Positions 9,136-17,517 of a stretch of 64,000 nt of DNA are shown here, piece after piece; the first letter of the stretch is position 1; every line of letters starts with the position of its first letter. The notes beneath the pieces are model-generated. The model did no database searches, had not been told where the DNA came from, and worked only from the letters and a program-made list of their open reading frames with translations. The DNA is from Sulfitobacter sp043557345. Lineage in GTDB: Bacteria > Pseudomonadota > Alphaproteobacteria > Rhodobacterales > Rhodobacteraceae. The DNA lies in contig NZ_JBIFFV010000001.1 of NCBI RefSeq assembly GCF_043557345.1, forward strand, positions 372,001 through 436,000, in the 5' to 3' direction. The position numbers and the translations under genes are program-made.

Positions 9136-10407
9136 TCAGGTGTTCATAGAGTCGAAGAAGTCAGAATTCGACTTGGTTTGCTTGAGCTTGCCGAGCAGGA
9201 ATTCGATGGCGTCGGTGGTGCCCATCGGGTTAAGGATGCGGCGCAGGACGAAGGTTTTTTGAAGGTCCACCTTGTCGACCAAAAGATCCTCTTTCCGGGT
9301 GCCGGACTTGAGGATGTCGATCGCCGGGAAGACGCGCTTGTCGGCGATCTTGCGGTCGAGAACGATCTCGGAGTTGCCGGTGCCCTTAAATTCTTCGAAG
9401 ATGACCTCGTCCATACGGCTGCCGGTGTCGATCAGTGCGGTGGCGATGATGGTGAGCGATCCGCCCTCTTCGATGTTCCGCGCGGCACCGAAGAAACGTT
9501 TGGGGCGCTGCAGGGCGTTGGCGTCGACACCGCCGGTCAGAACCTTGCCCGAGGACGGCACCACGGTGTTGAAGGCGCGGCCCAGACGGGTGATCGAATC
9601 GAGCAGGATGACAACGTCGCGCTTGTGTTCCACAAGACGCTTGGCTTTTTCGATGACCATCTCGGAGACGGCGACGTGACGGGTGGCCGGCTCGTCGAAG
9701 GTGGAAGAGACGACCTCCCCCTTCACCGAACGCTGCATGTCGGTGACTTCCTCGGGGCGTTCGTCGATCAGCAGAACGATCAGATAGCACTCGGGGTGGT
9801 TCTTCTCGATGCTGTTGGCAATGTTCTGTAGCAGAACGGTCTTACCGGTGCGCGGCGGGGCCACGATCAGCGAACGCTGACCCTTACCGATGGGAGAGAC
9901 CAGATCGATGATCCGCGCCGAGCGGTCCTTGATCGTGGGGTCGTCCACCTCCATCGTCAGGCGCTCGTCGGGGTAAAGCGGCGTGAGGTTCTCGAAGGCG
10001 ACCTTGTGGCGCGCCTTCTCGGGCGCCTCGAAGTTGATCTTGGTCACTTCGGTCAGCGCGAAATAGCGTTCGGTGTCGTCGGGCGCTTTGATCAGCCCCT
10101 CGATGGTGTCCCCGGTGCGCAGCGACCATTTGCGGATCATGTCGGGCGAAACGTAGATGTCATCGGGGCCCGGCAGGTAGTTCGCCTCCGGAGAGCGCAG
10201 AAAACCGAATCCGTCTTGCAGCACTTCCAAGACACCGTCGCCCGAGATCTCCCAGCCGTCATCCGCACGTTCGCGGAGAATCTGGAACATCATCTCGCCT
10301 TTACGCATGGTCGAGGCGTTTTCGATCTCCAGCTCTTCGGCCATGGCGAGCAGGTTTTTCGGCGTCTGCGCCTTGAGATCAGCGAGGTTCAGCGTTTCGG
10401 TTGTCAT
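9136..10407 (-). CDS. rho: Transcription termination factor Rho
   Basis: A 423-residue hexameric RNA helicase. An N-terminal helical region is followed by the cold-shock-like RNA-binding fold (QDGFGFLRSPEANYLPG, about residues 70-86), Walker A APPRTGKTVLLQ, Walker B VVILLDSITRLGRAFN and the Q-loop region. Length and all motifs are standard. A sigma-70-type promoter lies 91-119 bp upstream of the start codon. Confidence 0.98.
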   Translation of the reverse strand: MTTETLNLADLKAQTPKNLLAMAEELEIENASTMRKGEMMFQILRERADDGWEISGDGVLEVLQDGFGFLRSPEANYLPGPDDIYVSPDMIRKWSLRTGDTIEGLIKAPDDTERYFALTEVTKINFEAPEKARHKVAFENLTPLYPDERLTMEVDDPTIKDRSARIIDLVSPIGKGQRSLIVAPPRTGKTVLLQNIANSIEKNHPECYLIVLLIDERPEEVTDMQRSVKGEVVSSTFDEPATRHVAVSEMVIEKAKRLVEHKRDVVILLDSITRLGRAFNTVVPSSGKVLTGGVDANALQRPKRFFGAARNIEEGGSLTIIATALIDTGSRMDEVIFEEFKGTGNSEIVLDRKIADKRVFPAIDILKSGTRKEDLLVDKVDLQKTFVLRRILNPMGTTDAIEFLLGKLKQTKSNSDFFDSMNT

Positions 10408-10497
10408 TGAGCATCCTGTTCAGCCGCAGCAGAATGCGGGCTGGTCGATCATTTGAATGTGGCAAGCAGAAACCGCCCCGGACGGGACAGTGGCGCA

Positions 10498-10526
10498 GAT
10501 ATAGGCGGCCGCAACGCTTGAGTCAA
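10498..10526 (-). promoter_or_regulatory. Probable sigma-70 promoter of rho
   Basis: On the minus strand TTGACT (10526-10521) and TATATC (10503-10498) are separated by exactly 17 bp. They lie between hemJ and rho and point into rho. The start point would be near 10490, giving a leader of about 80 nt. Confidence 0.6.
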
Positions 10527-10531
10527 TTGCC

Positions 10532-10981
10532 TCAGAATTTCACGACCACGGAGAAGACGATCACGATCATCAGCAGCGTCGGCACCTCGTTCAAAAGCCG
10601 GAACTGGCGGCCCGTGACGGTGCTCTTGCCGCTTTCAACGGATTTGACCTGTTTTTTCAGCCAAACATGGAAAACCGTCATGGCGATGACACTGGCGCCC
10701 TTGGTCCATGGCCAGACCATCGTCCAATCCACGATTCCGGGCGTCAGAACGAGGGCGAGGCCGAATGCCCATGTCGCCATCATCGCGGGCCGCATGATGA
10801 ACTGAGCGAGCTTGAATTCCATCATCGAGAAGGTCTCGTGCAACCGCCCGGCGGAACCCGCCTGTTCGACATGATGCACGAAGAGCCGCGGCAGGTAGAA
10901 GAGCGCAGCCATCCAACTGATGACCGACACGATATGGAGCGCTTTAATCCATGGATAAGCGAGGCTGAGAAGATCGAACAT
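10532..10981 (-). CDS. hemJ: Protoporphyrinogen IX oxidase HemJ
   Basis: A 149-residue membrane protein with four predicted transmembrane segments, starting at ATG 10981. The motif KALHIVSVISWMAALFYLPR near residues 13-32 is characteristic of HemJ, including the conserved histidine. HemJ oxidises protoporphyrinogen IX to protoporphyrin IX in the membrane, replacing HemG or HemY-type PPO. It borders the proposed oriC, and rho follows 124 bp downstream. Confidence 0.92.
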   Translation of the reverse strand: MFDLLSLAYPWIKALHIVSVISWMAALFYLPRLFVHHVEQAGSAGRLHETFSMMEFKLAQFIMRPAMMATWAFGLALVLTPGIVDWTMVWPWTKGASVIAMTVFHVWLKKQVKSVESGKSTVTGRQFRLLNEVPTLLMIVIVFSVVVKF

Positions 10982-11388
10982 GGGGAAGGCTCCGGTGTGC
11001 GTGCTTCTTTCTTAATAAATAAGAAAAGAGAAAAGATGTAGTTGATTGTAGGGCGTCTGAATCCTGTGGATTAATGATTTATACCGCCGCTTATCAACAG
11101 GTGAACAAACTTCACGGCCCCCTGTGGATGAATCGGCCTCGATTTGCGAAAGTTAAATTTTCTCAAGATCTTGCTGGCGTATTTTCCGGGGGACAAAATG
11201 TATCAAAGCGGGGATAACCGGTGAAGTCTCGTGGTTATACGCACAAGCGGCTTATCCCTATTCATCGGGGTGGGAATCGGCGACAAAAACCGCGACTCGG
11301 GGCGAGATCTGCGGGCTTGTGCTGTCAACTTTTATCTCCCAGAACAAATCCTCAAGATTTGCGCCAGATCATCACAGGGTTATCCACA
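10982..11388. other. Putative chromosomal replication origin (oriC)
   Basis: A gene-free stretch of about 0.4 kb between hemJ (leftward) and maf (rightward). It has one perfect DnaA box, TTATCCACA at 11380-11388, and three 8-of-9 matches: TGTGGATTA 11065-11073, TTATCAACA 11091-11099 and TGTGGATGA 11123-11131. Weaker 7-of-9 matches lie at 11209-11217 and 11252-11260. AT-rich tracts at about 11006-11045 and 11140-11170 could serve as unwinding elements. Four GANTC sites (11059, 11130, 11274, 11294) could be CcrM targets. Genes on both sides run outward and parABS is about 5 kb away. Calling this oriC rests on these features and on known alphaproteobacterial synteny; origin activity is not shown. 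Confidence 0.85.
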
Positions 11389-11987
11389 TGCCGCAGAAAA
11401 TCATCCTCGCCTCCGGCTCGGAGATCCGGGCGCAGCTCTTGGCGCAGGCCGCGATCCCGCATGAGGTGATCCCCGCGAAGATCGACGAAGAGATGATAAC
11501 CGCCGCGCTACGCGCCGAAGAGGCCAAGCCGCGCGACATCGCCGATACATTGGCCGAGATGAAAGCCCGTAAGGTGAGCGAGCGGCACCCCGGCGCCTTG
11601 GTTCTGGGCTGCGATCAGGTGTTGGAGCATCGCGGGAAGATGCTGCACAAGCCGCAAGACCGGGGCGAGGCGATTGCGCAGCTTCACCGGCTGCGCGGGG
11701 ATCGGCACTCGCTGCTCTCTGCCGCGGTGCTTTATGAAGACGGTGAGCCGCTCTGGCGGCATGTCGGTCAAGTGCGGCTGCGCATGCGTGAGGCCAGCGA
11801 TGCCTATATAGAAGACTACGTCGCGCGAAACTGGGAGAGCATTCGCCACGCAGTGGGCTGTTACAAGCTCGAAGAGGAAGGCGTGCGACTCTTCACCCAG
11901 ATCGAGGGGGATTACTTTCACGTCCTCGGTATGCCATTTCTTGAATTGCTGAATTACCTGACGCTGCGCGGAGACCTCACAACATGA
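11388..11987 (+). CDS. maf: Maf-family nucleotide pyrophosphatase
   Basis: A 199-residue Maf/YhdE-family protein, presumed to hydrolyse non-canonical or modified nucleoside triphosphates. I start at ATG 11388 (MPQKIILASGSEIRAQ), which matches the family N-terminus; the frame is open further upstream into oriC. The usual SxSPRR motif reads SGSEIR, a divergent variant keeping one arginine. LGCDQVL is the other family signature. The start codon touches a perfect DnaA box. The stop overlaps aroE by 4 bp, so maf-aroE-coaE-dnaQ look like one operon. Confidence 0.9.
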   Translation: MPQKIILASGSEIRAQLLAQAAIPHEVIPAKIDEEMITAALRAEEAKPRDIADTLAEMKARKVSERHPGALVLGCDQVLEHRGKMLHKPQDRGEAIAQLHRLRGDRHSLLSAAVLYEDGEPLWRHVGQVRLRMREASDAYIEDYVARNWESIRHAVGCYKLEEEGVRLFTQIEGDYFHVLGMPFLELLNYLTLRGDLTT

Positions 11988-12817
11988 GCCTGCCCAAAAT
12001 CCCCCTTGCCGGTGTGATCGGATCGCCCATCGCGCATTCCAAATCCCCGCAGTTGCATCGCCATTGGCTGGAGACCTATGGCATCGCCGGTCATTATGTG
12101 CCGCTTGATGTCGCCCCCGATGATTTGGAAAAGGTGCTGAGAACGTTGCCCAAGATGGGCTTTGTCGGGGTGAACCTGACGATCCCCCATAAAGAAGCGG
12201 TGATGGAGATCGCGGATCTCATCACCGACCGCGCCACTCTGATCGGCGCGGCCAATACCTTGATCTTTCGCGCCGATGGCAAAATTCACGCGGACAATAC
12301 GGATGGCTACGGTTTCATCGAAAACCTCAAGGCCGGTGCGCCGGAGTGGGATCCGAAGGCCGGTCCGGCGGCTGTTTTGGGCGCGGGTGGCGCGGCGCGG
12401 GCGGTTGTCTCGTCGCTTTTGGACGCGGGCGCGCCTGAGATCTGCCTGTCAAACCGCACCCGCGTGCGGGCGGAGCAGTTGCAGCGCGATTTTGGCGGCA
12501 GGGTCAAGGTTGTCGATTGGGTGCAGGCAGGCAATATGATTGATCACGCCACTTTGTTGGTGAACACCACATCGCTTGGCATGATCGGCAAAGGCGCCTT
12601 GCGGGTGCCGCTGGATGGGCTGCGCCCCGGCACCGTGGTCACGGATCTCGTCTATGCCCCGCTGCGCACCCATCTGCTTGAAACGGCTGAGGATATGGGC
12701 TGCGTTACGGTCGACGGGCTGGGCATGTTGTTGCATCAGGCGGTCCCGGCGTTCGAGCGTTGGTTCGGCCAGCGGCCCGAGGTCGACCGCGCCACGCGGA
12801 CGGCGGTGCTGCGCTGA
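11984..12817 (+). CDS. aroE: Shikimate dehydrogenase (NADP+)
   Basis: A 277-residue AroE that reduces 3-dehydroshikimate in aromatic amino acid synthesis. The substrate-binding SPIAHSKSPQLHRHW motif is at the N-terminus, the catalytic lysine sits in NLTIPHKEAV, and NTDGYGF and the nucleotide loop GAGGAARAV follow. It is coupled to maf and coaE by short overlaps. Confidence 0.96.
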   Translation: MSLPKIPLAGVIGSPIAHSKSPQLHRHWLETYGIAGHYVPLDVAPDDLEKVLRTLPKMGFVGVNLTIPHKEAVMEIADLITDRATLIGAANTLIFRADGKIHADNTDGYGFIENLKAGAPEWDPKAGPAAVLGAGGAARAVVSSLLDAGAPEICLSNRTRVRAEQLQRDFGGRVKVVDWVQAGNMIDHATLLVNTTSLGMIGKGALRVPLDGLRPGTVVTDLVYAPLRTHLLETAEDMGCVTVDGLGMLLHQAVPAFERWFGQRPEVDRATRTAVLR

Positions 12818-13407
12818 TGTTTCTCCTCGGGCTCACCGGCTCCATCGGCATGGGCAAATCGACCACGGCAAAGTTGTTCGCCGCGGAAGGCTGCGCCGTT
12901 TGGGATGCGGATGCGGCGGTGCACCGGCTTTACGCCCCGGGCGGGGCTGCCGTGGCGCCGATCCAGGCGGCTTTCCCGCGAGCGATCGTAGGCGGTGGCG
13001 TCTCTCGTGCCGCGCTGAAAGAGATCATCGCCGCCGATCCGACCGCCCTGCCCCGGATCGAGGCCATCGTTCATCCGCTGGTGGGAGAGGACCGCGCGGC
13101 CTTCCTCGCGGAAGCCGAGAGCGACATCGCCGTTCTCGACATCCCGCTGCTGTTCGAGACCGGCGGCGAGGCGGCGATGGATGCCGTGGTCTGTGTGACG
13201 ATCCCGGCAGAGGTGCAGCGCGACCGCGTGCTTGCGCGCGGCACGATGACGGAGGCTCAATTCGACGCCATCCGCGCCAAGCAGATGCCCGCCGAAGAGA
13301 AGTGCGCCCGCTCGGACTATGTGATAGTGACCGACACGCTCGACCATGCCCGCGCGCAGGTGCGGGCGGTGATCCGCGACATCAGGGAAAGGCTGCGCCA
13401 TGCGTGA
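12817..13407 (+). CDS. coaE: Dephospho-CoA kinase
   Basis: A 196-residue P-loop kinase for the last step of coenzyme A synthesis. The Walker A motif is GLTGSIGMGKST at residues 4-15, followed by DADAAVHRLY and the conserved IPLLFETGGE. The start ATG at 12817 overlaps the aroE stop by one base, and the protein begins MFLLGLTGS as expected. The frame extends further upstream but without homology. Confidence 0.95.
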   Translation: MFLLGLTGSIGMGKSTTAKLFAAEGCAVWDADAAVHRLYAPGGAAVAPIQAAFPRAIVGGGVSRAALKEIIAADPTALPRIEAIVHPLVGEDRAAFLAEAESDIAVLDIPLLFETGGEAAMDAVVCVTIPAEVQRDRVLARGTMTEAQFDAIRAKQMPAEEKCARSDYVIVTDTLDHARAQVRAVIRDIRERLRHA

Positions 13408-14089
13408 AATCGTGCTCGATACCGAAACCACTGGCTTTGACCCCGAAAGCGGCGACCGTATCGTCGAGATCGGCGCAGTCGAGCTGATGAATCATATGGC
13501 CACGGGCGAGACCTATCACCAGTACATCAACCCCGAACGCTCGATGCCCGAGGAAGCCTTTCAGGTGCACGGGCTTGGCGATGACTTTCTGCGCGACAAG
13601 CCCAAGTTCGCGCAGATCGGGCGCGCTTTCCTCGATTTCATCGGCGATTCAAAGCTGATCATCCACAACGCCGCTTTCGACATAAAATTCCTGAATGCCG
13701 AGTTGCGCTGGATGGGGCTGCCGCAGATCCCGTGGGAACAGGCGCTCGACACGCTTGAAATCGCGCGCAAACGTTTTCCGGGCTCGCCTGCTTCGCTCGA
13801 TGCGCTGTGTCGACGTTTCGGCATTGATAACACCTCGCGGACGCTGCACGGCGCCTTGCTTGACAGTGAGATCTTGGCCGAAGTCTATCTGGAACTGATC
13901 GGGGGGCGGCAGCCGGATTTCGCGCTGTCCTCGGCGCCAGAGCGCAAGACGGGCGAGCCTGACACGCGCTGGATGCCGAAACCGCGGCCCACGCCCCTGC
14001 CCTCGCATCTGACCGAGGCCGAAGCCGCCGCCCATGCCGAATTTGTCGGCAAGCTGGGCGACGACGCGCTGTGGAAACAGCTTGGCTGA
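13400..14089 (+). CDS. dnaQ: DNA polymerase III epsilon subunit (proofreading 3'-5' exonuclease)
   Basis: A 229-residue DEDDh exonuclease. The Exo I motif is DTETTGF at residues 6-12, Exo II is HNAAFDIKF, and Exo III is LHGALLDSEIL. The C-terminal segment likely contacts the polymerase alpha subunit. It overlaps coaE by 8 bp. The convergent secB begins 3 bp after its stop. Confidence 0.95.
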   Translation: MREIVLDTETTGFDPESGDRIVEIGAVELMNHMATGETYHQYINPERSMPEEAFQVHGLGDDFLRDKPKFAQIGRAFLDFIGDSKLIIHNAAFDIKFLNAELRWMGLPQIPWEQALDTLEIARKRFPGSPASLDALCRRFGIDNTSRTLHGALLDSEILAEVYLELIGGRQPDFALSSAPERKTGEPDTRWMPKPRPTPLPSHLTEAEAAAHAEFVGKLGDDALWKQLG

Positions 14090-14092
14090 CGC

Positions 14093-14575
14093 TTAGGCGT
14101 CGGCTTTGGGTGGGTTCTCGGCCTGACGACGCGCGACCTCGTTGCGGTAGAGCGACAGGAAGTCGATGTTTTCAAGGTTCAGCGGCGGGAAGCCGCCGTC
14201 GCGGGTCACGTCGCTGACGATGCGGCGCAGGAAGGGGAAGATCATGCGCGGGCATTCGATCAGCAGATAGGGGTGCATCTGCTCTTCCGGCACGTTTTCG
14301 ACTTGGAAAATACCGACATAGTCGATCTCCAGCACGAAAAGTGTCGCGTCGCCGTCTTTCGCCTTGGAGGTGATGTTCAACTTGATCGCGGTTTCATACT
14401 GGTTCTCGCCCGAACGCTTTTTCGCGTCGAGGTTGACCTGAACCTGCACGTCGGGCTGCACATCCGCCGGGGCACCCTTCTGCGCCATGATGTTTTCGAA
14501 CGACATGTCGCGGATGAACTGGCCCAGCACACGCATCTGCGGTTGCTTGGGTTGTGCGGTTTCGTTTTCTGCCAT
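14093..14575 (-). CDS. secB: Protein-export chaperone SecB
   Basis: A 160-residue tetrameric chaperone that keeps preproteins unfolded for SecA. The family segments RVLGQFIRDMSFENI and HPYLLIECPRMIFPFLRRI are clear. It is convergent with dnaQ and sits beside fxsA and the Tim44-like gene, a common alphaproteobacterial arrangement. Confidence 0.96.
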   Translation of the reverse strand: MAENETAQPKQPQMRVLGQFIRDMSFENIMAQKGAPADVQPDVQVQVNLDAKKRSGENQYETAIKLNITSKAKDGDATLFVLEIDYVGIFQVENVPEEQMHPYLLIECPRMIFPFLRRIVSDVTRDGGFPPLNLENIDFLSLYRNEVARRQAENPPKADA

Positions 14576-14640
14576 TTTCTGTGTCCTGTTGTGGTGAATT
14601 TCTTAAATCTACCCGGACTTAACAGGTCGGCACGGGCCGC

Positions 14641-15138
14641 TCAATCCTTAGTCCAGCCCGAGGGGCCCTTGTTCTGGCGCGGCTGTTCGGGGATCTCGTG
14701 AAAATCCCCGTCGATCACGTCGCCGCGCGGATCGCCCCGGCGTTGCGGACCGGGCCGCGGCCCCATGCCGCCCGGGGTGCCAAAGCTTTGGACCTTTACC
14801 CGGTTGCGGATGGCGCGATAGGCGGCGGCGCGGAAGCGCGGCACCAGAAAGGCGAAGCCTACAGCGTCGGTAAAGAACCCCGGCGTGAGCAGCAGCGCGC
14901 CGGAAAACAGGATCATCGCACCATGCACCAAAGGCTCGGTCGGGTCGCGCAGATCATTGAAAGAACTGCGCAATTGGCCAAGCGCCAGCGCGCCCTGAGA
15001 CCGCACCAACCATGTGCCCAGAATGGCGGTCAAAACCACCACGGCCAGCGTCCAGCCAAGGCCGATGGCGCCACCGACTTGGATGAAAAGCGTGATCTCG
15101 ATCAGAGGCACGGCGATAAATGCGATCAATAGCCACAT
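14641..15138 (-). CDS. fxsA: FxsA-family membrane protein
   Basis: A 165-residue inner-membrane protein of the FxsA family, named for suppression of phage F exclusion in E. coli; its cellular role is not established. Three or four hydrophobic segments are visible (MWLLIAFIAVPLIEITLFIQ, LGWTLAVVVLTAILGTWLV, GAMILFSGALLLTPGFFTDA), then a charged Pro/Gly/Arg-rich tail. I use ATG 15138 because it has AAAGGA upstream and begins at the first membrane segment; the frame is open further upstream. Confidence 0.88.
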   Translation of the reverse strand: MWLLIAFIAVPLIEITLFIQVGGAIGLGWTLAVVVLTAILGTWLVRSQGALALGQLRSSFNDLRDPTEPLVHGAMILFSGALLLTPGFFTDAVGFAFLVPRFRAAAYRAIRNRVKVQSFGTPGGMGPRPGPQRRGDPRGDVIDGDFHEIPEQPRQNKGPSGWTKD

Positions 15139-15242
15139 GCGGCAGAGTCCTTTCGCTGGGGGCAGAGTGGACTTGCCCCGGTCGAACACCTACATAAGAG
15201 CTTAACTCGCATGTTTCCATGCCACCCCTGAATGAGGTTTCG

Positions 15243-15902
15243 ATGAATTCTCCCCTGATACAGCTTCTGGTGCTTGCCGGTATCGCCGTATTCCTGATCC
15301 TGCGACTGAAAAACGTGCTTGGCACGCGTGAGGGTTTTGAAAAGCCCCCGGTCACCGATCAAACGCCAAGCGCGCGCAGCGGCCCCGCGTTCGAAGTGAT
15401 CGAAGGTGGTCCGGATCTCGATATCACCGACCATGTTCCCGAAGACAGCCCCTCGGGCAAGGCCTTGGCCGAGATGAAGCGGGTCGAGCCGTCCTTTGGC
15501 GTCAGCGATTTCCTGCAGGGCGCGCGCGGCGCCTATGAGATGATCGTCATGGGCTATGAGCGGGGTGATCTGGCGGAAATTCAACCGTTTCTGGCCGACA
15601 ACGTTTATGAAAGTTTTGTTGATGGCGTCGCCGCGCGGGAGGACCAAGGTCTGACGATCGACGCGAATTTCATCGGCGTGCGCGAAATGGAACTGATCGA
15701 CGCCAAGATGGACGAAACCACGAAAGAAGCGGAGCTTACCATCCGTTTTGTGGGCGAGCTGACCTCGGAGGTTCGCAACCGCGAGGGCGAGGTTATCGAG
15801 GGCAGCAGCACCGAAATCAAACGCCAAAAAGATACATGGGTTTTCGCCCGTGTCATGGGCTCGGACGATCCGAATTGGCTGTTGGTTTCCACAGACGGGT
15901 AG
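15243..15902 (+). CDS. Tim44/TimA-family inner-membrane adaptor protein
   Basis: A 219-residue protein with an N-terminal membrane anchor (SPLIQLLVLAGIAVFLILRL, residues 3-22), a variable linker and a C-terminal Tim44-like domain (GARGAYEMIVMGYERGD...). The domain is shared with the mitochondrial import motor subunit Tim44. In alphaproteobacteria such proteins are suggested to act at the inner membrane, but no function is shown here. The start at 15243 is preceded by GAGGTTT. It overlaps the mltA reading frame. Confidence 0.88.
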   Translation: MNSPLIQLLVLAGIAVFLILRLKNVLGTREGFEKPPVTDQTPSARSGPAFEVIEGGPDLDITDHVPEDSPSGKALAEMKRVEPSFGVSDFLQGARGAYEMIVMGYERGDLAEIQPFLADNVYESFVDGVAAREDQGLTIDANFIGVREMELIDAKMDETTKEAELTIRFVGELTSEVRNREGEVIEGSSTEIKRQKDTWVFARVMGSDDPNWLLVSTDG

Positions 15903-16936
15903 CGCGTGCGCTTGGCGCTCTTGCGCTGTTGGGCGGTGTGTCGATGAACACGCCGTCCGCAGCAGAGGTGCATTATACCGTCATGGATTTCGACCAGCTT
16001 GAGGGCTGGGCCGAGGATGACCACGCCGCCGCCTTCGAGGTTTTCACCAGCACCTGCGGCGACATGAAAGATGTCGATTGGCGCGCGCTTTGCAAGCTGG
16101 CCAAAGATGGCCCCGACCCCCGGCAGTTTTTCGAATTGTTCTTTCGCCCCGTTTTGATGGAAGACGGCAAAGACGCGCTTTTCACCGGCTATTTCGAGCC
16201 TGAGTTGGACGGCGATCTCTACCCCTCCGCCCGGTTTCAATACCCCCTCTACGCCATGCCCCCTGAGGCCGAAGAGATCCGCCCCTGGCTCACCAGACGC
16301 GAGATCCTAGATGGTGACGTGATGCGCGACCGCGGGCTCGAGATCGCTTGGGTCGATGACCCGGTTGAGCTTTTCTTTCTGCAGATTCAAGGCTCTGGCC
16401 GTATTCGTCTGCCCGATGGCAGCTACCTGCGCGTGGGCTACCGGGGCGCGAATGGCCATGATTACCGCTCTGTCGGGGTCGAATTGGTGCGGCGCGGGGT
16501 CTATGAGGCGCATCAGGTCAGTGCCGATGTCATCAAGAATTGGGTGCGCCGCAACCCCGAAGATGGCCGCGAATTGCTCTATCACAACCCGTCATACGTT
16601 TTTTTCCGCGAAGTTAGACGGGTGCCTGCCGACAAGGGGCCGCTGGGGGCGATGAACCGGTCCATCACCGCCATGCGCAGCATCGCGGTGGACCCGTCGC
16701 ATGTGCCGCTCGGCGCGCCGGTCTGGATCGAGAAGGACGGAAAGAAACCCCTGCGGCGTTTGATGGTCGCACAGGATACAGGCTCGGCCATCAAGGGGGC
16801 GCAGCGTGCGGATGTGTTCTTTGGCACCGGTGACGAAGCGGGCCGCGCGGCGGGCCGTCTGCGCGATCCGGGGCGGATGATGGTCTTGATGCCCATTCAA
16901 CGCGCCTATGCTTTCCTGCCCGAGAGCGCGATATGA
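15875..16936 (+). CDS. mltA: MltA-type membrane-bound lytic murein transglycosylase
   Basis: A peptidoglycan lytic transglycosylase of about 353 residues. After a secretion signal (RRVARALGALALLGG...), the MltA domain contains FTGYFEPELDG and FFLQIQGSGRI, followed by the C-terminal 3D domain (AVDPSHVPLGAPVWIE, QDTGSAIKGAQRADVFFG) with the catalytic aspartates. No ATG fits the signal peptide well. The TTG at 15875, inside the end of the Tim44-like gene, gives a normal signal peptide and is my choice; a GTG or ATG near the end of the signal is the alternative. It overlaps smr by 4 bp. Confidence 0.9.
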   Translation: MAVGFHRRVARALGALALLGGVSMNTPSAAEVHYTVMDFDQLEGWAEDDHAAAFEVFTSTCGDMKDVDWRALCKLAKDGPDPRQFFELFFRPVLMEDGKDALFTGYFEPELDGDLYPSARFQYPLYAMPPEAEEIRPWLTRREILDGDVMRDRGLEIAWVDDPVELFFLQIQGSGRIRLPDGSYLRVGYRGANGHDYRSVGVELVRRGVYEAHQVSADVIKNWVRRNPEDGRELLYHNPSYVFFREVRRVPADKGPLGAMNRSITAMRSIAVDPSHVPLGAPVWIEKDGKKPLRRLMVAQDTGSAIKGAQRADVFFGTGDEAGRAAGRLRDPGRMMVLMPIQRAYAFLPESAI

Positions 16937-17517
16937 AACGCCGCCGCTTGAACGAAGACGATCTCGAACTTTGGCGCCGGGTGACCGAGCGGACCGAGAA
17001 GCTGGAGCTGAACAAGCTGTTCACGCCTGAGATTGACGCCCCCGCCCCTGCCCCGCCGCAGGTTCGGCGCGCCAAGATCGCGCTGCAGGGCAACAAGCCA
17101 CAATCCAACATGAAAAAGCGCAGCAACGACCTGCGCCCGACATTGGCCGAGCAGATGAAAGCCGCCCCGGTTCAGATGGACCACAAGGCTTACGGCAAGC
17201 TCAAACGCGGCAAGCTGCGCCCCGAGGGCCGGATCGACCTGCACGGCATGACCCTCGACCGGGCGCATCCGGCACTCAATGGTTTCATTATGGATGCCCA
17301 TGCCCGGGGCAAACGGCTGGTGCTGGTGATCACCGGCAAGGGCAAGCGGCGCGATGATGGTGGCCCGATCCCCGTGCGCGATGGCGTGTTGCGCCATCAG
17401 GTGCCGCAGTGGCTGTCGATGCCACCGCTGAGCAGTCTTGTGCTACAGGTCGCGCAGGCCCATGTCAGCCACGGCGGCGGCGGGGCCTATTACGTCTACC
17501 TGCGGCGCAACCGTTAA
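16933..17517 (+). CDS. Smr-domain protein
   Basis: A 194-residue protein with a basic N-terminal half and a C-terminal Smr (small MutS-related) domain. The domain signatures are IDLHGMTLDRAHPAL (about residues 98-112) and LVLVITGKG. Smr domains can nick DNA or cleave RNA; the role of stand-alone copies is not settled. It follows mltA with a 4-bp overlap and overlaps the convergent MFS gene stop. Confidence 0.88.
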   Translation: MKRRRLNEDDLELWRRVTERTEKLELNKLFTPEIDAPAPAPPQVRRAKIALQGNKPQSNMKKRSNDLRPTLAEQMKAAPVQMDHKAYGKLKRGKLRPEGRIDLHGMTLDRAHPALNGFIMDAHARGKRLVLVITGKGKRRDDGGPIPVRDGVLRHQVPQWLSMPPLSSLVLQVAQAHVSHGGGGAYYVYLRRNR

